Shown here: piece by piece, positions 1 through 14,400 of the stretch | Numbering within the stretch: position 1 is the first letter of the stretch | How the letters are laid out: each line of letters starts with the position of its first letter | Assembly (NCBI GenBank): GCA_002633025.1 | Contig: NMRB01000021.1 | Location: 178,274 to 242,273, forward strand | DNA length: 64,000 nt | Direction of reading: 5' to 3' | Origin: Notospermus geniculatus | Taxonomy: Eukaryota > Nemertea > Pilidiophora > Heteronemertea > Lineidae | Notes under the pieces: generated by a model | Databases searched by the model: none | The model's input: the letters and a program-made list of their open reading frames with translations, nothing else | What the model was told of the DNA's origin: nothing | Position numbers and translations under genes: made by a program

Positions 1-243
1 CCCCCCCCCCCCGACCAAAAAGCTTCGGACGACGGCAACGGGGAAAATCAGATATTGCAAAATAGGCATTCAGTGCGACAACCCGCACCGGTTGGTTCTA
101 ATGAAATGATACAATTTCAATAAACTACTGGTTCAAGGATTCTGTTTCTTTATATAATATCGCTTCAATGCCATATAAAGTTGTGCCCCACATGTTTTTC
201 TCCATTTGAACCTGTATTTGGCCAGACGGCATTGAGCAACTCA

Positions 244-369
244 TTTGCGGTTAACCGCAGAAGTGGAAACCCCTTCCCGTAATTTCCGCCGCTACGGGAT
301 CCATTGCGGTAAACCGCACGGGAATCGCAATGCGGAAAATAGGTGTAGACTAGTGGAAACAGGCCTTTA
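244..369. mobile_element. Partial MITE, GTGGAAACAGGCCTTTA family
   Basis: Right part, with CCGCA-rich interior and end TAGTGGAAACAGGCCTTTA, shared with the complete copy at 31817-31991. Confidence 0.55.
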
Positions 370-999
370 GGTCTATGTCATGTATGTTCATCATTTTCCA
401 AAAAGTGCAAATGGGATTTTTTGAAAATGCCACTTATAAGATATATAATTGAGTATGTTAAAAGAAATTGTGTCATATATGAGATTACAAAGTCAGTTTA
501 ATTGACCTTCTGCCAATTTGATAGCTTTTGTTACAATATCATTTTTGTCACAAATACCGGTAGTTTAGTAGCTAATGGACAAATTATCCTGAATGTGTTT
601 GGGAACAAAATTATCAACCTAATTGGCATGATATGACAATTGACAATGAATTGATTGCAACAATGACAATAAGATTGCATCCATCTTATATTTAAGAATT
701 GGGAATGGGGTGAAAGAGACGACCCTGGCAGGGTCTAGGCCAACTAACTTGATTGCCTGGTAGAGTAACATACACAAAATGAGAGCCCAATCAGTTTTTG
801 AATGAATTTGACTGGTTAAATGAATTTTGGAATTAGAGATCAATGAATATCTATTTTTATCTTATCCCATCTATATCGAGGGGCACTCCAATCATCCCCG
901 CCTGCTGTGGGCGAGGAATACTCAGTACGCGGGTAGTCTTTGGCTAGGCTTGGAGGAATTACACTGACAGTATAATTCCTCCAACGGGCTAGGTGACCA

Positions 1000-1174
1000 C
1001 AGGGGCGGATTCACGATTTCGGAAAAGAGGGGGCGCACACTGCTAGAAACATTGAAATCTGCAATGAATTTCAATGATTTGCTCCAAATTTCAGAATTTC
1101 ACGGTCAATTTTACATTATAGATTTGTTGGCCGAAAAGGGGCGCACCGGTTGCGCCCCCCATGGATCCGTGCCT
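1000..1174. mobile_element. MITE, GGGCGGATTC family, short form
   Basis: Ends CAGGGGCGGATTC and ATGGATCCGTGCCTG are inverted. The interior (GCTAGAAACATTGAAATCTG) is shared with 11296-11442. Confidence 0.65.
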
Positions 1175-2580
1175 GGACCACTCAAATTTCACCAGTCAAG
1201 GCCGTATCTGAATTAGCAAATCAATCAATCAATCAATCAAAAAATCAATCACAGCTAGGCATATTCCCGCAGAGCAACCCACCACATAGGCTGCCAGAGT
1301 CATAGGCCTACCCCCCCCCACCCCCTTTTCTGAATTAGGAAGTAGGCCTATGGACACAGGTAATCTACCTATTCCACAACAAGTTTAGTGAAAAGATATC
1401 GGGCCCTGAAATTCAAATTTACAAAATATATATTTTTTTTTTATAATCCTTTCAGTCATGCACTAGAGAATAGGCCTAGGCCTAAGTTTCGAACAGGATT
1501 TTACACTAGGCCTAAGTAAAAATAACAACCACTATAGTCTCATTCATGCACGCAGCTATTAGAAGGCCCTATCCTACCTTATCCGATTTTTACACAAAAA
1601 AATTATTTCATTTCATTGAGAACTTTAGCAGTTGTCCTCACCTGCCCACTTGAGGAATAAGCACGTGTTATTGTTTATATTTATCTCCCATAAAAGGAGT
1701 GCGAGGGCGGGTCATCATGCCGACATGGAAGAAACTTATGAATTATTCATTAGCCGGATAGCCGAAATCCCATAATAGTATGACATCATTTGCATTTTCT
1801 CATATTCTTCCACTTGTAATCTTTGTGTCTTGTATTTCATTTTACTGTCTTCTTCATTTGTATTGTGGAACTCTTATATAATCAGAAAATTATAAATATC
1901 ACAGCTGTGTTTCAGGATATCGAAAAGGACGCGGCTATCCAAAGACCTACTTTGTCTATGAGTGGTCGTGCGGAAGGATACTCATTTCGTTTTTCTGTGG
2001 CCTGGCTCGCGTCGGGTTCCTGCGATCTTCAGCAGCAAAATTCTAGCAAAGGATAAGATAAACTAGGGTGGATTTACGAAATAAGAGGACAGGAGGTCAC
2101 TCTGCTTGACCAGTTGAAAAAAGGGAGTTCTTAGAGTTTGGGTAGGTTGATATTTAAGGTGATGCGCTCTGGTAAGGGCATTAAAACAGCGGCCGGTTTT
2201 GCACAAAAATTGAGAAGCCGCCTCCCTGAAGATCCAAAATGGCGTCCTCCTACCTGTGAGAATCCACTGCACTGTGGTCATCAAAAACGGTATAAAATGC
2301 TTATTTGATGTTATTTATTCATGTAATTTACTGTGTTGGTCCAGTAAATTAAATAGTTTATTTTCATCTACTGTGCACAGTGTTGTGTTTTCTGTTGTGA
2401 GTCATGAGTGCCATGGTATTTCATGATTTTCTGGAGTGGAGCTGAGCAGCCGAGCAGCCTGCTGCTGTTTTTCTGTGGGTTTGTGAATCACTGAATCAGT
2501 GAATGTGAGCGGTCACGGTGAGGAATTTGTGTGAAAATTGCAGTCAGCTGGTCAGTGCCACAGTGGGTTGTGCCGTGGTG

Positions 2581-2872
2581 CAGGAGCGGATCCAGGATAC
2601 TGGCGGAAGGTCACCAGCAGACCGATGAAGGTGAGCATGGTGAGCGCCGAAGTCGCGAACGGTGAAGCCATGGCGGGGGGGGGGCTCTCCCCAGAAAATT
2701 TTGAAATCTAAAAGGCCGTTGGCAGGTTGGTGTGATTTCCCAGCATCTGAGGTACAAATTACAAGGCAATTCTGTGGCACTTTGGAAAAGGGCAATTTTT
2801 CTAACGTTGGTCACCGAAAAATGGGGGGGGGGCACGGGCCGGGTGTGCCCCCCTGCCATGGATCCGCGCCTG
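2581..2872. mobile_element. MITE, GGGCGGATTC family, long form
   Basis: Ends CAGGAGCGGATCC and GGATCCGCGCCTG are inverted, with G-runs inside. Related copy at 12079-12320 and a fragment near 26700-26810. Confidence 0.7.
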
Positions 2873-3152
2873 TGGTGGCATGCACACAAACACGCTGAAC
2901 AAGGTGAAGATTTAGGCTGATGGGCTTCTGTTAATGCAGCATCACTGTGCTAATGCAGTGCAACACAGCATAATGACACTCAGTGACAGCATGGACAGAC
3001 CAAGTCCTCCAGAGACGTGGATGATGATGATGATGTTGACAATCAGTGGCTGCAAATTGTACTGCCCTTCAATCGCCCATTGAGAAGTGCAGAAGAACCA
3101 TGCCAGAGGAGGGAGAGGCAGCCACATGATTGGGTGAATTTTAGTACAAAAT

Positions 3153-3313
3153 GTATTGCAGGAGGAAACCAGAGTGTCTGGAGAAAACCTCTGCTGTCAA
3201 AAGAGAGTTGCTCTCACATGAAGTACCATACCAGTATAGATCTGACCCGTGGGATTGAACCCGGTACTTCCGAGTTGACAGGCAACGGCTAATACTTTCA
3301 CTGTGCCACTCAT
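3153..3313 (-). mobile_element. tRNA-derived SINE (family 2), diverged
   Basis: On the minus strand a tRNA-like head carries a B-box-like GGGTTCAATCC. The tail text GCAGGAGGAAACC is shared with the copy at 8721-8872. No intact tRNA fold, so this is not a tRNA gene. Confidence 0.6.
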
Positions 3314-4904
3314 TACACTTTGTAACCCTTTGACCAGAGTGTATGCATGACATCAGTTGGCCCTAAATCTGTGAGAAAGACACCAGGCCAGCCTGTAGTG
3401 TACATGTAGTGACTCACAGACTGGCCAATGAAGGTCATCAAGAATGTCATTGCCAGCTTCCAATGTCAATGGAATGCAGTGTTGATTGAATAAATACCAC
3501 AGGTAGCGGTGATGTGGATGATTGATTGATTGACCCATGCACTCCTAACCTTCCAAATGCATCTGACATCTGATGTTCATGCATGATGAAAAGATGACTA
3601 ATACATGTAGTATGGAGCTGTAACCTGTCTCTGCTTCTGGCATAGTTGTGGTGTTATTACAGTTGACAAGCTCACATTGGCCTGTGATGAATTGAACCCC
3701 ATCCATCGTGTCCATCCTCATGACCAGGATTAAAGGATCTTCTCTACCATTACATGTACTATTGCTGTTTTCTCAATCAGTAAAAAAACCTGGCTGTAGA
3801 TTGATGGGATCTTATTTTGGGCAATAGCAATTAGTGGTACTACATCAGTGAAACGGCACCATGGCAATTTTTGTTTTGCTGTTAGAAAATAACTATTGCT
3901 TTATCATTTCATTCAACGGTGTTGACTCAGGCTCAGGATAGTATACCAATACGTTACTAACTTCTTTATGGATTATGAGTTGGCGTCAGACATGTCAGAT
4001 CAGTGTTTCTTTGTAGTTGAAAGTATGGGACTTCCTCAGGGTGGATTATTGGCTTGAGGTTGCTGTGTTCATTGGTCACAATTTCATGTGATTGTGATTG
4101 ACCATTTTTCAAAGCGGACTTGGTGGAGTTTGCATTCTGAGGATATATATTTTCTAATGGTTTCATGCAGTGTAGGAGTATCAATATTTGCTTCAGATAT
4201 TGGATTAAGATTGCTCCCCTCAATGAAACGGATAGCGCTCACCGACATTGCGGAGTGGATTGAATGCTCACTGTGTTATTCATTCCAGGACTAACGGTTT
4301 CTCAAGCAACATCAGTCTATACCAGTTGTTGCATGAGTCATACCTCACATTCTTCAGCCTCTACATCAGACCAATATACTGGAGGATTCACTGTGGAGCA
4401 CGAGCAATGGTTTAGTAGTCGACAGTTATTGATTTTCCTTTTGCACAGTACAGCACTATTGGGATGATCGGAACTGATTGCAGAATTCTGCCACGTTTTA
4501 CATTATTACTCTTTCGTTTTGCACTCGCATTTCATAGTACCTGATTTCTTGCAGGAACATCCTACTGCACTTACCAGGATGGTTTTGTCATTTTGATTCT
4601 CCCTATCAGCCTAGTCTTTTGCTTCAGGTCTTCCCCTGTGAATGAAAAAAAAAACACAACAAATTGTCTTAAAATAATTGTGATGTAATTGTTTGATTAA
4701 TGTATAATTGTTTGATTATGTATAATTGTTTGATTATGTATGTGCATTGCTTGCTTGGCAAACACCCACAAGAGCTGCAACAGAAGGACAAGAATTTGGA
4801 ACGAGGTGGCATCCTCCATCGTGTGGGCATACATGTACACGTGTAGGATTGGGATTGGATTGATGAGGGCATGGCAATCGGTGGCACTAAAATATGTGAG
4901 GTGG

Positions 4905-5200
4905 TCTACAAAAACCCATCGCCGCATCGGATGTCGCATTTGAAGAAAGTGAATGGCCTTGGTGAACCCGCACATTTCAATAGCTGAAATGTACCGGTAC
5001 TTCGTAAGCAACATCCAAAATAAAGTCCCAAAAACGACACAGTGTGACACAATATAAATAAATCAAAGTCGTCTCCGATATTTGCGAATTTTCGACTTCG
5101 TCACAGGTATGACAGTAGTCAGATCAATCAATGCACAGGCTATCTGATAGAGTTGCTCATTCATTCAGCAACATTCGAGAGGTTTTTCCTAGACCGCCTC
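4905..5200. mobile_element. Dispersed inverted-repeat element with internal insertion
   Basis: Shares CCTTGGTGAACCCGCACATT and TGAAATGTAC with 45760-45936 and, inverted, with 31250-31430. A sequence resembling the GTCGTCTCCGA hairpin element interrupts it near 5020-5105. Confidence 0.5.
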
Positions 5201-5401
5201 ACACAGTGAACATGGTTGAACAATATGTACATGTAGTAGCTCCTCATAAAACGAAGAAAATAGTCAAATGTGGAGCCTACATACAGAAGTGAACCTTACG
5301 ATAAAGTCTGCTCTAGTCTGAGGCGACTGATCATATAACGTACATTTGGTTACTGTTATGTTTGATCTTATTCAAAAGTCCATGTTTTTCCTTCATTTCA
5401 G

Positions 5402-8400
5402 GAGCTAGATTGATGCACTGGTAACAGAGCCAAGATGACAGAGATAGATACTCTCCCTCCAGGGGTGCGTTGGGGAGACCCCACCCAGAATATCACCAAC
5501 GATGACTGGGAAGGTGGTGACAACTCCTCCAAGTTGTTCGAGAGGTCGAGGATCAAAGCGTTGGCAGGTGAGTGTTGTTACAGGTCATTTCCTAGAAGTG
5601 GTCCAGTTGAACAAAAAGTTCTGTGGTTCTAAGTGCATGTTTTGTGGGAATCCATCCAAGAAATCCATGGATACCTGAGTTGTGAGGAAAGTGCAGGAAA
5701 CTAGTGTTGATTATGCGCCATGTGTACGGTGCATCATACTGTTACATGTATGAATCGGGGATTATGTTACTAACGCCAGGTATGTCTGACTCTGATGAAC
5801 ACTCAACTCTGTCTAACACAGTGTTCATACCAGTAACATTACTAACATAAAGATTGGAAATGGAATGTAAGATTAAAAATCAAGACATATCCACTATTGC
5901 TTTGGCAAAGCTTCTTAAGTCTGGAAGTGGAATGAAAGCTGAAGTCCTTCGTTTATTGAATGGGTCACATACACAGTCTAAGCCCGGTGGTCGAGTGGTT
6001 AGTGCGCTTGACTACCAAACTGTGCAGTGGGTTGGCACGAGTTCGACTCCAGGCGAAGGTACAATGTATATACAAAAAATTGTGAAATATAAAATTGATG
6101 GTCCGTCGGACGGGACTAAAAGCCGTGGTCCCTTGTACCTGAGTGTCTATGCCAGGGCAAGTAAAAGACCCCATGCAGGTGGACTAGCCTGTTGTGGACT
6201 CCATACCTCCAAAAACCCAACGGGGTTACGACGCTGGTATTAGATAATGATATGATGATGATGATGAGCAGAGAGCAGTTATCCATGTAAATTAGTACCT
6301 AAAAGATTCATTCCTGCAGCACTTAAGATTTCTTTGATTCATTCAGGTGCACTGCCTTTGGTTGGGTAATTTATTAACAGTGGAATATCATTATCACACC
6401 ACTTCCATGGTGTCACTCCACTCAGCCAAAGTCGATATATATGGTACAAGTGCCATGTAAACAGGCTGCAGTCATGACTAAAAGCATCCAAGAGAAATCA
6501 ATAAGTCGAGTGAATATATTGCAAGCTCTGGCACAGCTACGGGTGTACAGCGTATGTGCCTCGCCTGTGACTGGTCTGGCGCAGCTACTGGTGTACAGCG
6601 TATGTGCCTCGCCTGTGACTGGGCTGTCGAGTGTGTGATTGATGTTTCATACACTTGTCATGATGTTCACGATGAATAGTTGCAGCGGCAAATACGTAAA
6701 ATGTGTGTTGGCGTGAGAGTAGTCATGCAGGATGGGTCTAAACCATACCATGAGATCTGCTTTTCTGGCGTTGAGTATACACCATCAGTATAAAATACAA
6801 ATTACACTTACTCAGTCGAAAACGTCACGGCTGGGTATCTTAATACCCTGTGAGTGTTGTTACTGCCTGCTGTAGGACGAGGGGCTTGTTTTATAAAGTG
6901 AAGTTAATGCTACCATTAACTCCATGCATTTTCCATTTTTGGTTAAATTAAAGGTACCATTACCTTAAAGTCTTAGTCACGTTTTGAAACAGGCCCCTGG
7001 TTCTCTGCTGAGGCATTGTATAGTATGATCCATTCAGCGACATCAGTAGTTGAATGGATCATAGTACTACATCAGGATTTCAGCGTCCAGACTTACATGC
7101 GATTGACGGAGGTTCATGTAACACTAACAGATCTAATTGATCATTCAGGAAGCAATTATTTCAATCTCTTCAGATTGTAAATGATGACTGTCTGGTCTAG
7201 TATAGTATAAACTTTATAGGTCGGGTGGGTTTTGCTGAGGTTGAGAGTGTGGCTTCTTGTTCTCTCTGGGAATGGGATATCCAAAATCAGTGATGTATTG
7301 TAGCAAAAATAGAAGCGCACACATTACTTGACGTCAACAGCCGATTTTGCTCACTTGTGATATCGCCTAGTTTGCTGTGCTTAGGGCAGTCAGAGCAGTG
7401 GGTTATCGAGAAAGAATAAAATTTGTTATTTAATTGGCACTACCTGACCACTAGACCAGCCCTCTTGGGGGTTGTGTCCATGGATCTTGGTATGATGTGG
7501 GTTTAAAACTCTGATTCTGAAACTAATCAGATTCACAGACTGCAAGTTTCCTCGAGAAAAAATGATGGGGATCAGTGCAACCGCTTCATGGCTGAAGAGT
7601 GAAGTACATATATGTGCGCACAAGGCAAAAATTCTATTAACCCTTTTCTGAAGGTAGTTGCCGGTCTCGGACAAACGGGGGCTGGAAGTTATTATGTTTC
7701 TTTGTATAGGGCTATTGATGGAGGGGATACACCCCATCTCAAATTCATCCTGGGATAAATTGCCTATCCCCCATTCCCATAGCATGAAACCCTGGCACTG
7801 CCTGGACTGTGAGAGGTATCAACAACACACTGACAATATAAGCTGCTGGATAACATTGAGTTGCTGTGGATGGAAATCGACAAGATCGACGGAGGTCGCA
7901 GTTAGATTTTAAAAGATGCTTCACTTACCTTTATGCATTATGTGCCGAGGACAGATTTTGCAGCAGGATGCAATCACCATGGGTGTGTGCAACTGTGGTG
8001 TAGGCTTATGACTGAGCAAGAGCTTCTGCAGTTCAGTTTAGTGTATTTTGCAGATTTCAAAGCTGGGTTATTACCGTTAATAACCCTAATTTCATGATAT
8101 AATGGCAGGCAAATAATAAGGATGACCTAGATTGCAGGCAAATTTGAGTTGAGGGTAATTTTCTCGATTTGATAATGTTCTGCAATGGAACAAATAACTC
8201 CATGTTGGAAGTGCTGGTAGGGCTTGGTCCGTGGAAGGCAGCCGGCGATCGATGAGTTGTGCTGGGCCTGTATTGTGGAGTTTCTCAAAACACATTTCCA
8301 TGTACACTTTCGGCGGACATATATGAAGCAAAAATGTCTAAGACGACAACTATGCCTGATCATGATGTCTCCACAGGGGAGGATATCTTCCAGCTTAAAA

Positions 8401-11400
8401 TCAAGGAGCTCAAAGGTATGGTTTTATCAGTCTTTCTGGTTTGGTAGAAATAAAATGGCTGCCGGCGTTGTTTGGCTGCATGATCATGAAGTTGTCAAAA
8501 TTACTGCCTTTCTACTGACACAGAAACTGCCCCAAGGATGAAGGTGTCTTTTTCCATGATCCAAAGTGTCGATACCTGTGTTCTGGTAGTTGAGTATATG
8601 AAATCTTAGATTGAAGTGTTGGTAAATACATACTACATGTGTATTAAAATATTGAGTTGAGAACCGAGCGCCAAATTCGGCATTGTTGGTTCTATAGACA
8701 ATATTGGGCGATTTAATGTAATGCAGGAGGAAACCGGAGTGCCCGGAGAAAAACTGCGCTGTCAGAGAGAGTCGCCCTCTCTATCACATGAGACACGGAC
8801 CCGACCGGGAATCGAACCCGCGACCTCAGAGGTGACAGGCGCCGATGTTTCCATTGCGCCACTCTGACAGCCCGATGTGTGTATTCTAGGCCAACATGTA
8901 GGCAGGCTTACCGTGTTCCTGTCTTGCCTTGCCCTGGAAGTGGAACTCATGAATTGACTTTTGTAGCCAGAACCTTGGATGCAAATAATGGACTGGTCAG
9001 ATGCACACATAATCGCAAAACATGCAGGGTACATCTCATGCAAATTTGCAAACATCGCAAGTGCGATGTGCGATTGGCACCATTGCCAATTGTTGCCCAC
9101 CGAGCCTTGAAAGATTTGTGACATCCTTAAACTATCAAAGGCTGGAAATTTAATAACACTAATTACTATTTTTAAACAGTAATTAGTGTTATTAAATTTC
9201 CAATAGATTGAATGGAGGTATCAAAATATGGAACTTGGGTATGGAAGTGTCCTGAGGCTTTAGACTGTATGTCTCCAACATGGACGGTTATATACCTGTT
9301 GTGGGTATTTGTCACCGAGTTTATGATCCAAATGTCCGGTCCGTGGGTTTGAAAGTTGCGGTCACTTGCTTATCAATATAATCTTTATTGTTGCTATCAG
9401 GCTGTGTAAAAATCTAATATAAAGTAAGTCACCCCATTTCCCCTCCTCAGAACGTCATTTGACAGAATCACGACATTCTGGATAGGGGAAGGAAGGAATT
9501 TTAGATCTGTGAAACTAAATATGTTGAGGAGGCTTTCTTTGGCCCCTGATTCAGGGATGAACGTCATGACACGTCGTCTCTCATTGTCCCCAGATCCTGG
9601 TCAAAGAACACCTCAAAAGGTGTCTTTGTCACCAGATTCAGGCATTGATGAACCTCATAGACTGTCGGTGTCAGTTACTCCGGAGACGGGGCTTGTGTGT
9701 TCTCAGCGGATGTATAGGAAATTTTCGGTGTCGCCTGGTCAACCTCTTCCAAGTCTTGAGACTTGGAAAAGAAAGGCATCCGTCCATTCTGACGTATTGG
9801 AAAAATACATGAAGGATTTTACTCGTAAGCATGTCATCCAAGGTGAAATGAAAATGAAAGTGAAATGGACAACATCAGGATTCATATCTATATTTTGTTG
9901 TCTTTGATGCCTTGTGGTGATCAATGTAGGACAAGGTGATAGACAAATCCCAGATCTGCGCACTTCCACCGAAATCGCAAACACAACTTCGACCTGAAAC
10001 CAGCTGACGTGATGCAGTCCATGATTCACTCACATTCAGCAATGCTCGACTCTGACGCAACGTCGTCGAAGTCACTGTTGTAGGGTTCTCTGCGTCGCGT
10101 CATTCAGTTTCAGACCGAGGTTCTGTTTGCGATTTCAACGGAAATGCGCAGATCTTTCTTGTTTACATCAATTTGGGATTTGTCTGTTGCTTGTTTGGTG
10201 TGTCAGGAAGGCATGAAGCTGATGGGAGACAAGAAACGTGGAATTCACCACCTACGATTTATGGATCAACGGTCGAATTAAGAATGGTGAAGTTCTCTCA
10301 AATTATATCTCTAATGCACCAAGATCTTTCTTCTTGTGTCTTTCAGATGAGCGTGAAATGGTACAGAAGAAAACGTTCACTAAATGGGTGAACTCACACT
10401 TGGCACGCGTCAACTGTAAGATCAACGACTTGTATGTGGATTTAAGAGATGGTCACATGTTGATCAAGTTGCTAGAAGTTCTGTCTGGAGAAAGATTGGT
10501 AAGTGTCATTTTGTGATGAACATCAGTAGCGGGCATAATCAGGTTGGAACTGCTGTAATGTGGGATGCCAACTAAGAATGCGAGGAACCGTGTTAGACTT
10601 TGATGAGAGTTCATTAGTGAATTAATGAGTTGCATATTAGATAAATTCCACTAGAATAGGCGATTCTCGAATTCGCAGATCTGTGCACTTCCGCCGAAAT
10701 GGCAACCACAACCTCGATCTGAAACCAGCTGACATGACACAATCCATGATTCAGCGATGGATCAACGTCATCGAAGTCACTGTCGTGGGATTCTCTGCGT
10801 TGCGTCATTCAGTTTCAAACTGAGGTTATGGTTGCGATTTCGGCGGAAGTGCGCAGATCTTTCTCGTTTACGTCAATTTGAGAATTGTCTATAAGTTTGA
10901 GATCCCTACTGTGTTGGTGTATGTATCAATGTACTAGACATGGCAGCGCAGAGGGTCTGAATCGTGGAAACGTTTGTTCTTTTAGGACTGTATGTCATAA
11001 AAAATATGGTCCATGAGACATTTGCAAATCTCTACCCCCGTAAAACAAGCCTGAGAATAAGTGGCAGGACAAGGACATTGTCTGGCACCAAACTGTAATT
11101 TGTCAGGCACCAGACAGTTGCTGCCTGACAAAATGTCAGGCACCAATTCCAAGTCTGTACATAGATAATCCATTACATGTCAGGCAGTAAATCCCAAGTG
11201 TCCGGCACAAAACAAACTCTGTCTGACACTTTGTTAGGTGCCTATAAAAACGTTATTCTCAGGCTTGGTAAAAGGATCCTAAGTTCATGTATTTATTTCA
11301 TCGGGGGTATCCACGATTTTGGGAAAGAGGGGGCGCACTGTGCTAGAAACATTGAAATCTGCAGTGAATTTCAATGATTTGCTCCTACTTTCAGAATTTC

Positions 11401-14400
11401 ACAGTCAATTTTACAGATTTGTTGGCGGATCCATGGCTGTTCATCTTCTGGACGGTCTCTGAAGATAAAACAGTCGCTTGCAGCTCGGAATTTGACTGCA
11501 TTATGTGCTCAGCAAAAACGTGCTGAGCTAACAATGCTTTCTTCTTTCTTCTAGCCATACCCGACCAAAGGAAAAATGAGAATTCACTGCCTAGAAAATG
11601 TGGACAAGTCACTCACTTTCCTAAACGAGCAGCGTGTCCACCTTGAAAACATGGGTGCGCATGACATCGTCGATGGAAATCCCAGACTCACTCTGGGTCT
11701 CATTTGGACCATTATCCTTAGATTCCAGGTAAGAATGCTACATTTGTTGCCAAAATGGCTCCAGAATGTTAAAAAAAATGACATCGGAATACTTTACGTC
11801 TACTTTGAAGAGAAATATACTAATGCTTCAGTTGAACTACATCAAGTACAGGCAGCAAATCCAAATTTGAGCAAAATTCTCGGGCACATCTTCAATAGCG
11901 AACTGAAAAACCCCAAACAAAAACACTGTATTTCTAGCCTTTTCTAGATTGACTTCCAGGCGAACTGTTTTCAAAGGATGCAGTTTTATGCCCTTATTTG
12001 TTAGGGGGCCAGCTGAGGAACTTGCATGTCACTGGCAAGTCCCTCAGTTCTCTTCTCCCCTTGTGTGTCTTCTGCCATGGGGCGGATTCAGGATTCTGGT
12101 AAAGGGGGCACAGAAGGCCACCGGCGGGCCAATGAAGGTGAGCGCCGAAGTTGCAAAGAAAATTTTGAAATCTAGAAGGCCGTTGGTGCGATTTCCCAGC
12201 AGCTGCGGGACAGATTACAAGACAATTCTGTGGCACATTGAAAAAGGGCAATTTTTCTAACGTAGGTTACCGAAAAATAGGGGGGGCACTCGCCGGGTGT
12301 GCCCCCTGGATCCACGCCTGCAGGTGATGCATATTTGCAGTAAAGAGTTTGGCTACCTCCTATCTTACACTTACAGAGCAGCAGTTCTAAAAGATGCGGC
12401 GGTCTAACATTCCTAACTCTTACTGCAAATACACATCACCTGTGGTGGTATAGAGAAATATTGATCTCTGTAGTTTGTCACAGGAAATGTTTTATTCAGT
12501 TCTATACTGCTTCATGTCCTACTTACAACCATGTCCATGAATTTTCGAGGTCACATACCAACTGAGGAGGGAGGGGCATTGATATCTACATGTATTGAAT
12601 TCACTATGGAATACTTGTAGTAAATCTAGGTCTTCATGAGTAGTTGTCACAGATAGCAGTTCTCAATTAATTTTTTGGGACACATGAAATATCTAATTCC
12701 TGTTGATCTGTCTGTACTCTGTTCAATTCAATGGTTTATTTGCTCTGGTCATGAAATAGGAATCTATTCATTAGCCTATGCACTAGGCGATATGGTTGAG
12801 AGAACGAAAATTGACTATTTGAGACTGCTTTTCATTGATAGTTTGCATATGGCTGAACATACTTGCCTTTACAAAGGCCTACGTTCACACATGATATAGT
12901 ACTGGGACACCAGTATTGATCCAATCTGTCTGATTGCCCCAGGCACCAGGCCCAGACTGATTCATGGCACTGCCCCGGCTGTTGATTCTACTGTGTGTAG
13001 ACTAAGCCAAGTGTTTGCTATTCAAAATACACTGCTGATGTTTGATAAAATAGGGTTCAGTGATCAGGCCTAAGCCGGTTGGTGTCAGGTTGTCTACAAC
13101 AGAACTGCCAGGAATGGTGTGGATGACTTTGTAAATAAGCAGCCGGTGGCCGGTGTTGTTAATAGTTACGAAATTCACTTACTATGTAGGCCTACTAGCC
13201 TATCACTTCGACCGTCCCGCCAGAGTTCATAACGGACAAATCTATCCCATCAGGGAATATTTTGTGAAAACGTTTAGAGTGGCATAGTCCTGTAGACGAT
13301 TCTCGAATTCGCAGATCTGCGCACTTCTGCCGAAATCGCAACCAGAACCTCGATCTGAAACCAGCTGACATGATGCAATCCATGATTCAGCAATGGTCGA
13401 CTCGACGCAACGTCGTCGAAGTCACCGTCACTGGAGAGAGGCCAGTGAGGCAAAGAGACTTGCCCAAAGTCCCACGCCCAGTGGGATTCGAACCCGGGAC
13501 CCTCTGACCGCTAGTCAGAGGCCCGAACCACTACATCACCATCACCGTGGCTCCCTGGCTCTCTGATGGATATTAATTTCAGTGTTTATCATTCAAGCTT
13601 GTTCGCCAGATTGTCTGTAGGCGTACAGACTGATGATGTATCATCAACTATCTGATGGTATTTGAAAAAAAAATACACCAGGTATCAATATTATTGACAT
13701 AAATTATGTGATAATAATACATCGTGAACATAATACTGCGAAGAGATCCAGTGGTTGGTTTCGACCTGTTCAATGAATAGTGCATGGACGTGGTCACATC
13801 AGGTCAGGGTTGATGATTGATGGCTTGCCATGTTGTTGCCTTTTCATGCCCATATGACCTGAACGCACAACTGCCTGATATCAAAATAAAGGCATACTGA
13901 GAATTAGACATTGTTGTGCTATGAATACACCTTATTTGTGCCTGATGATATGCCCCTATTTTTTATCTGGGCCATTTCGATTTAGTCAAATGCTGTTGTA
14001 TTGTGATGTGCCATATCACATAGTATAGCCATAATACTTCACTGCAATCCATGCATACCAGTATTCAGTGTATGGTCTGCTTGAATACGCCATGTATCGG
14101 GTGTCTGCATATTAATCAAACCATTGATTGCCAGTGAGTCATACCAGCCATGTTTGATAGTGCCGGTCACAGCTGGGTTAGATAAGAGTGGTGTGGGAGA
14201 TTCAGTTCCATGATATTCACCTGACAGTCAAGGCCAATAGGTCTTGCTCAGTATAGGGCTTTCATCAGAAGTGGCAAGCCGGTGACTGCCTAAATTTGAC
14301 GCCCAAACCCCAATTTTAAAAAAGTTCAAGTTAAAAAAAGACATGTGCTGTAAAGTGCATTAGCAGGCCCTATAGAATGAGGTCTCTTGATCTTTGTTTG

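Larger units (their letters stand above)
1..5401. other. Non-coding 5' region of beta-spectrin, no gene recognised
   Basis: Starts with 12 C. No convincing coding exon was seen. It holds several repeats listed separately and an (AATC)n tract at 1217-1250. A weak core-promoter-like sequence lies at 1680-1740 (CATAAAAGG followed by GC-rich sequence). It could serve the upstream untranslated spectrin exon, but that is a guess. Confidence 0.5.

Noticed and set aside
1823-2056. 77-codon frame with an acceptor-like site near 1915
   Set aside because: Could be an untranslated or terminal exon, but there is no homology or partner exon to support it.
5854-6243. 129-codon + strand open frame
   Set aside because: Mostly lies in a tRNA-derived SINE with (GAT)n tail.
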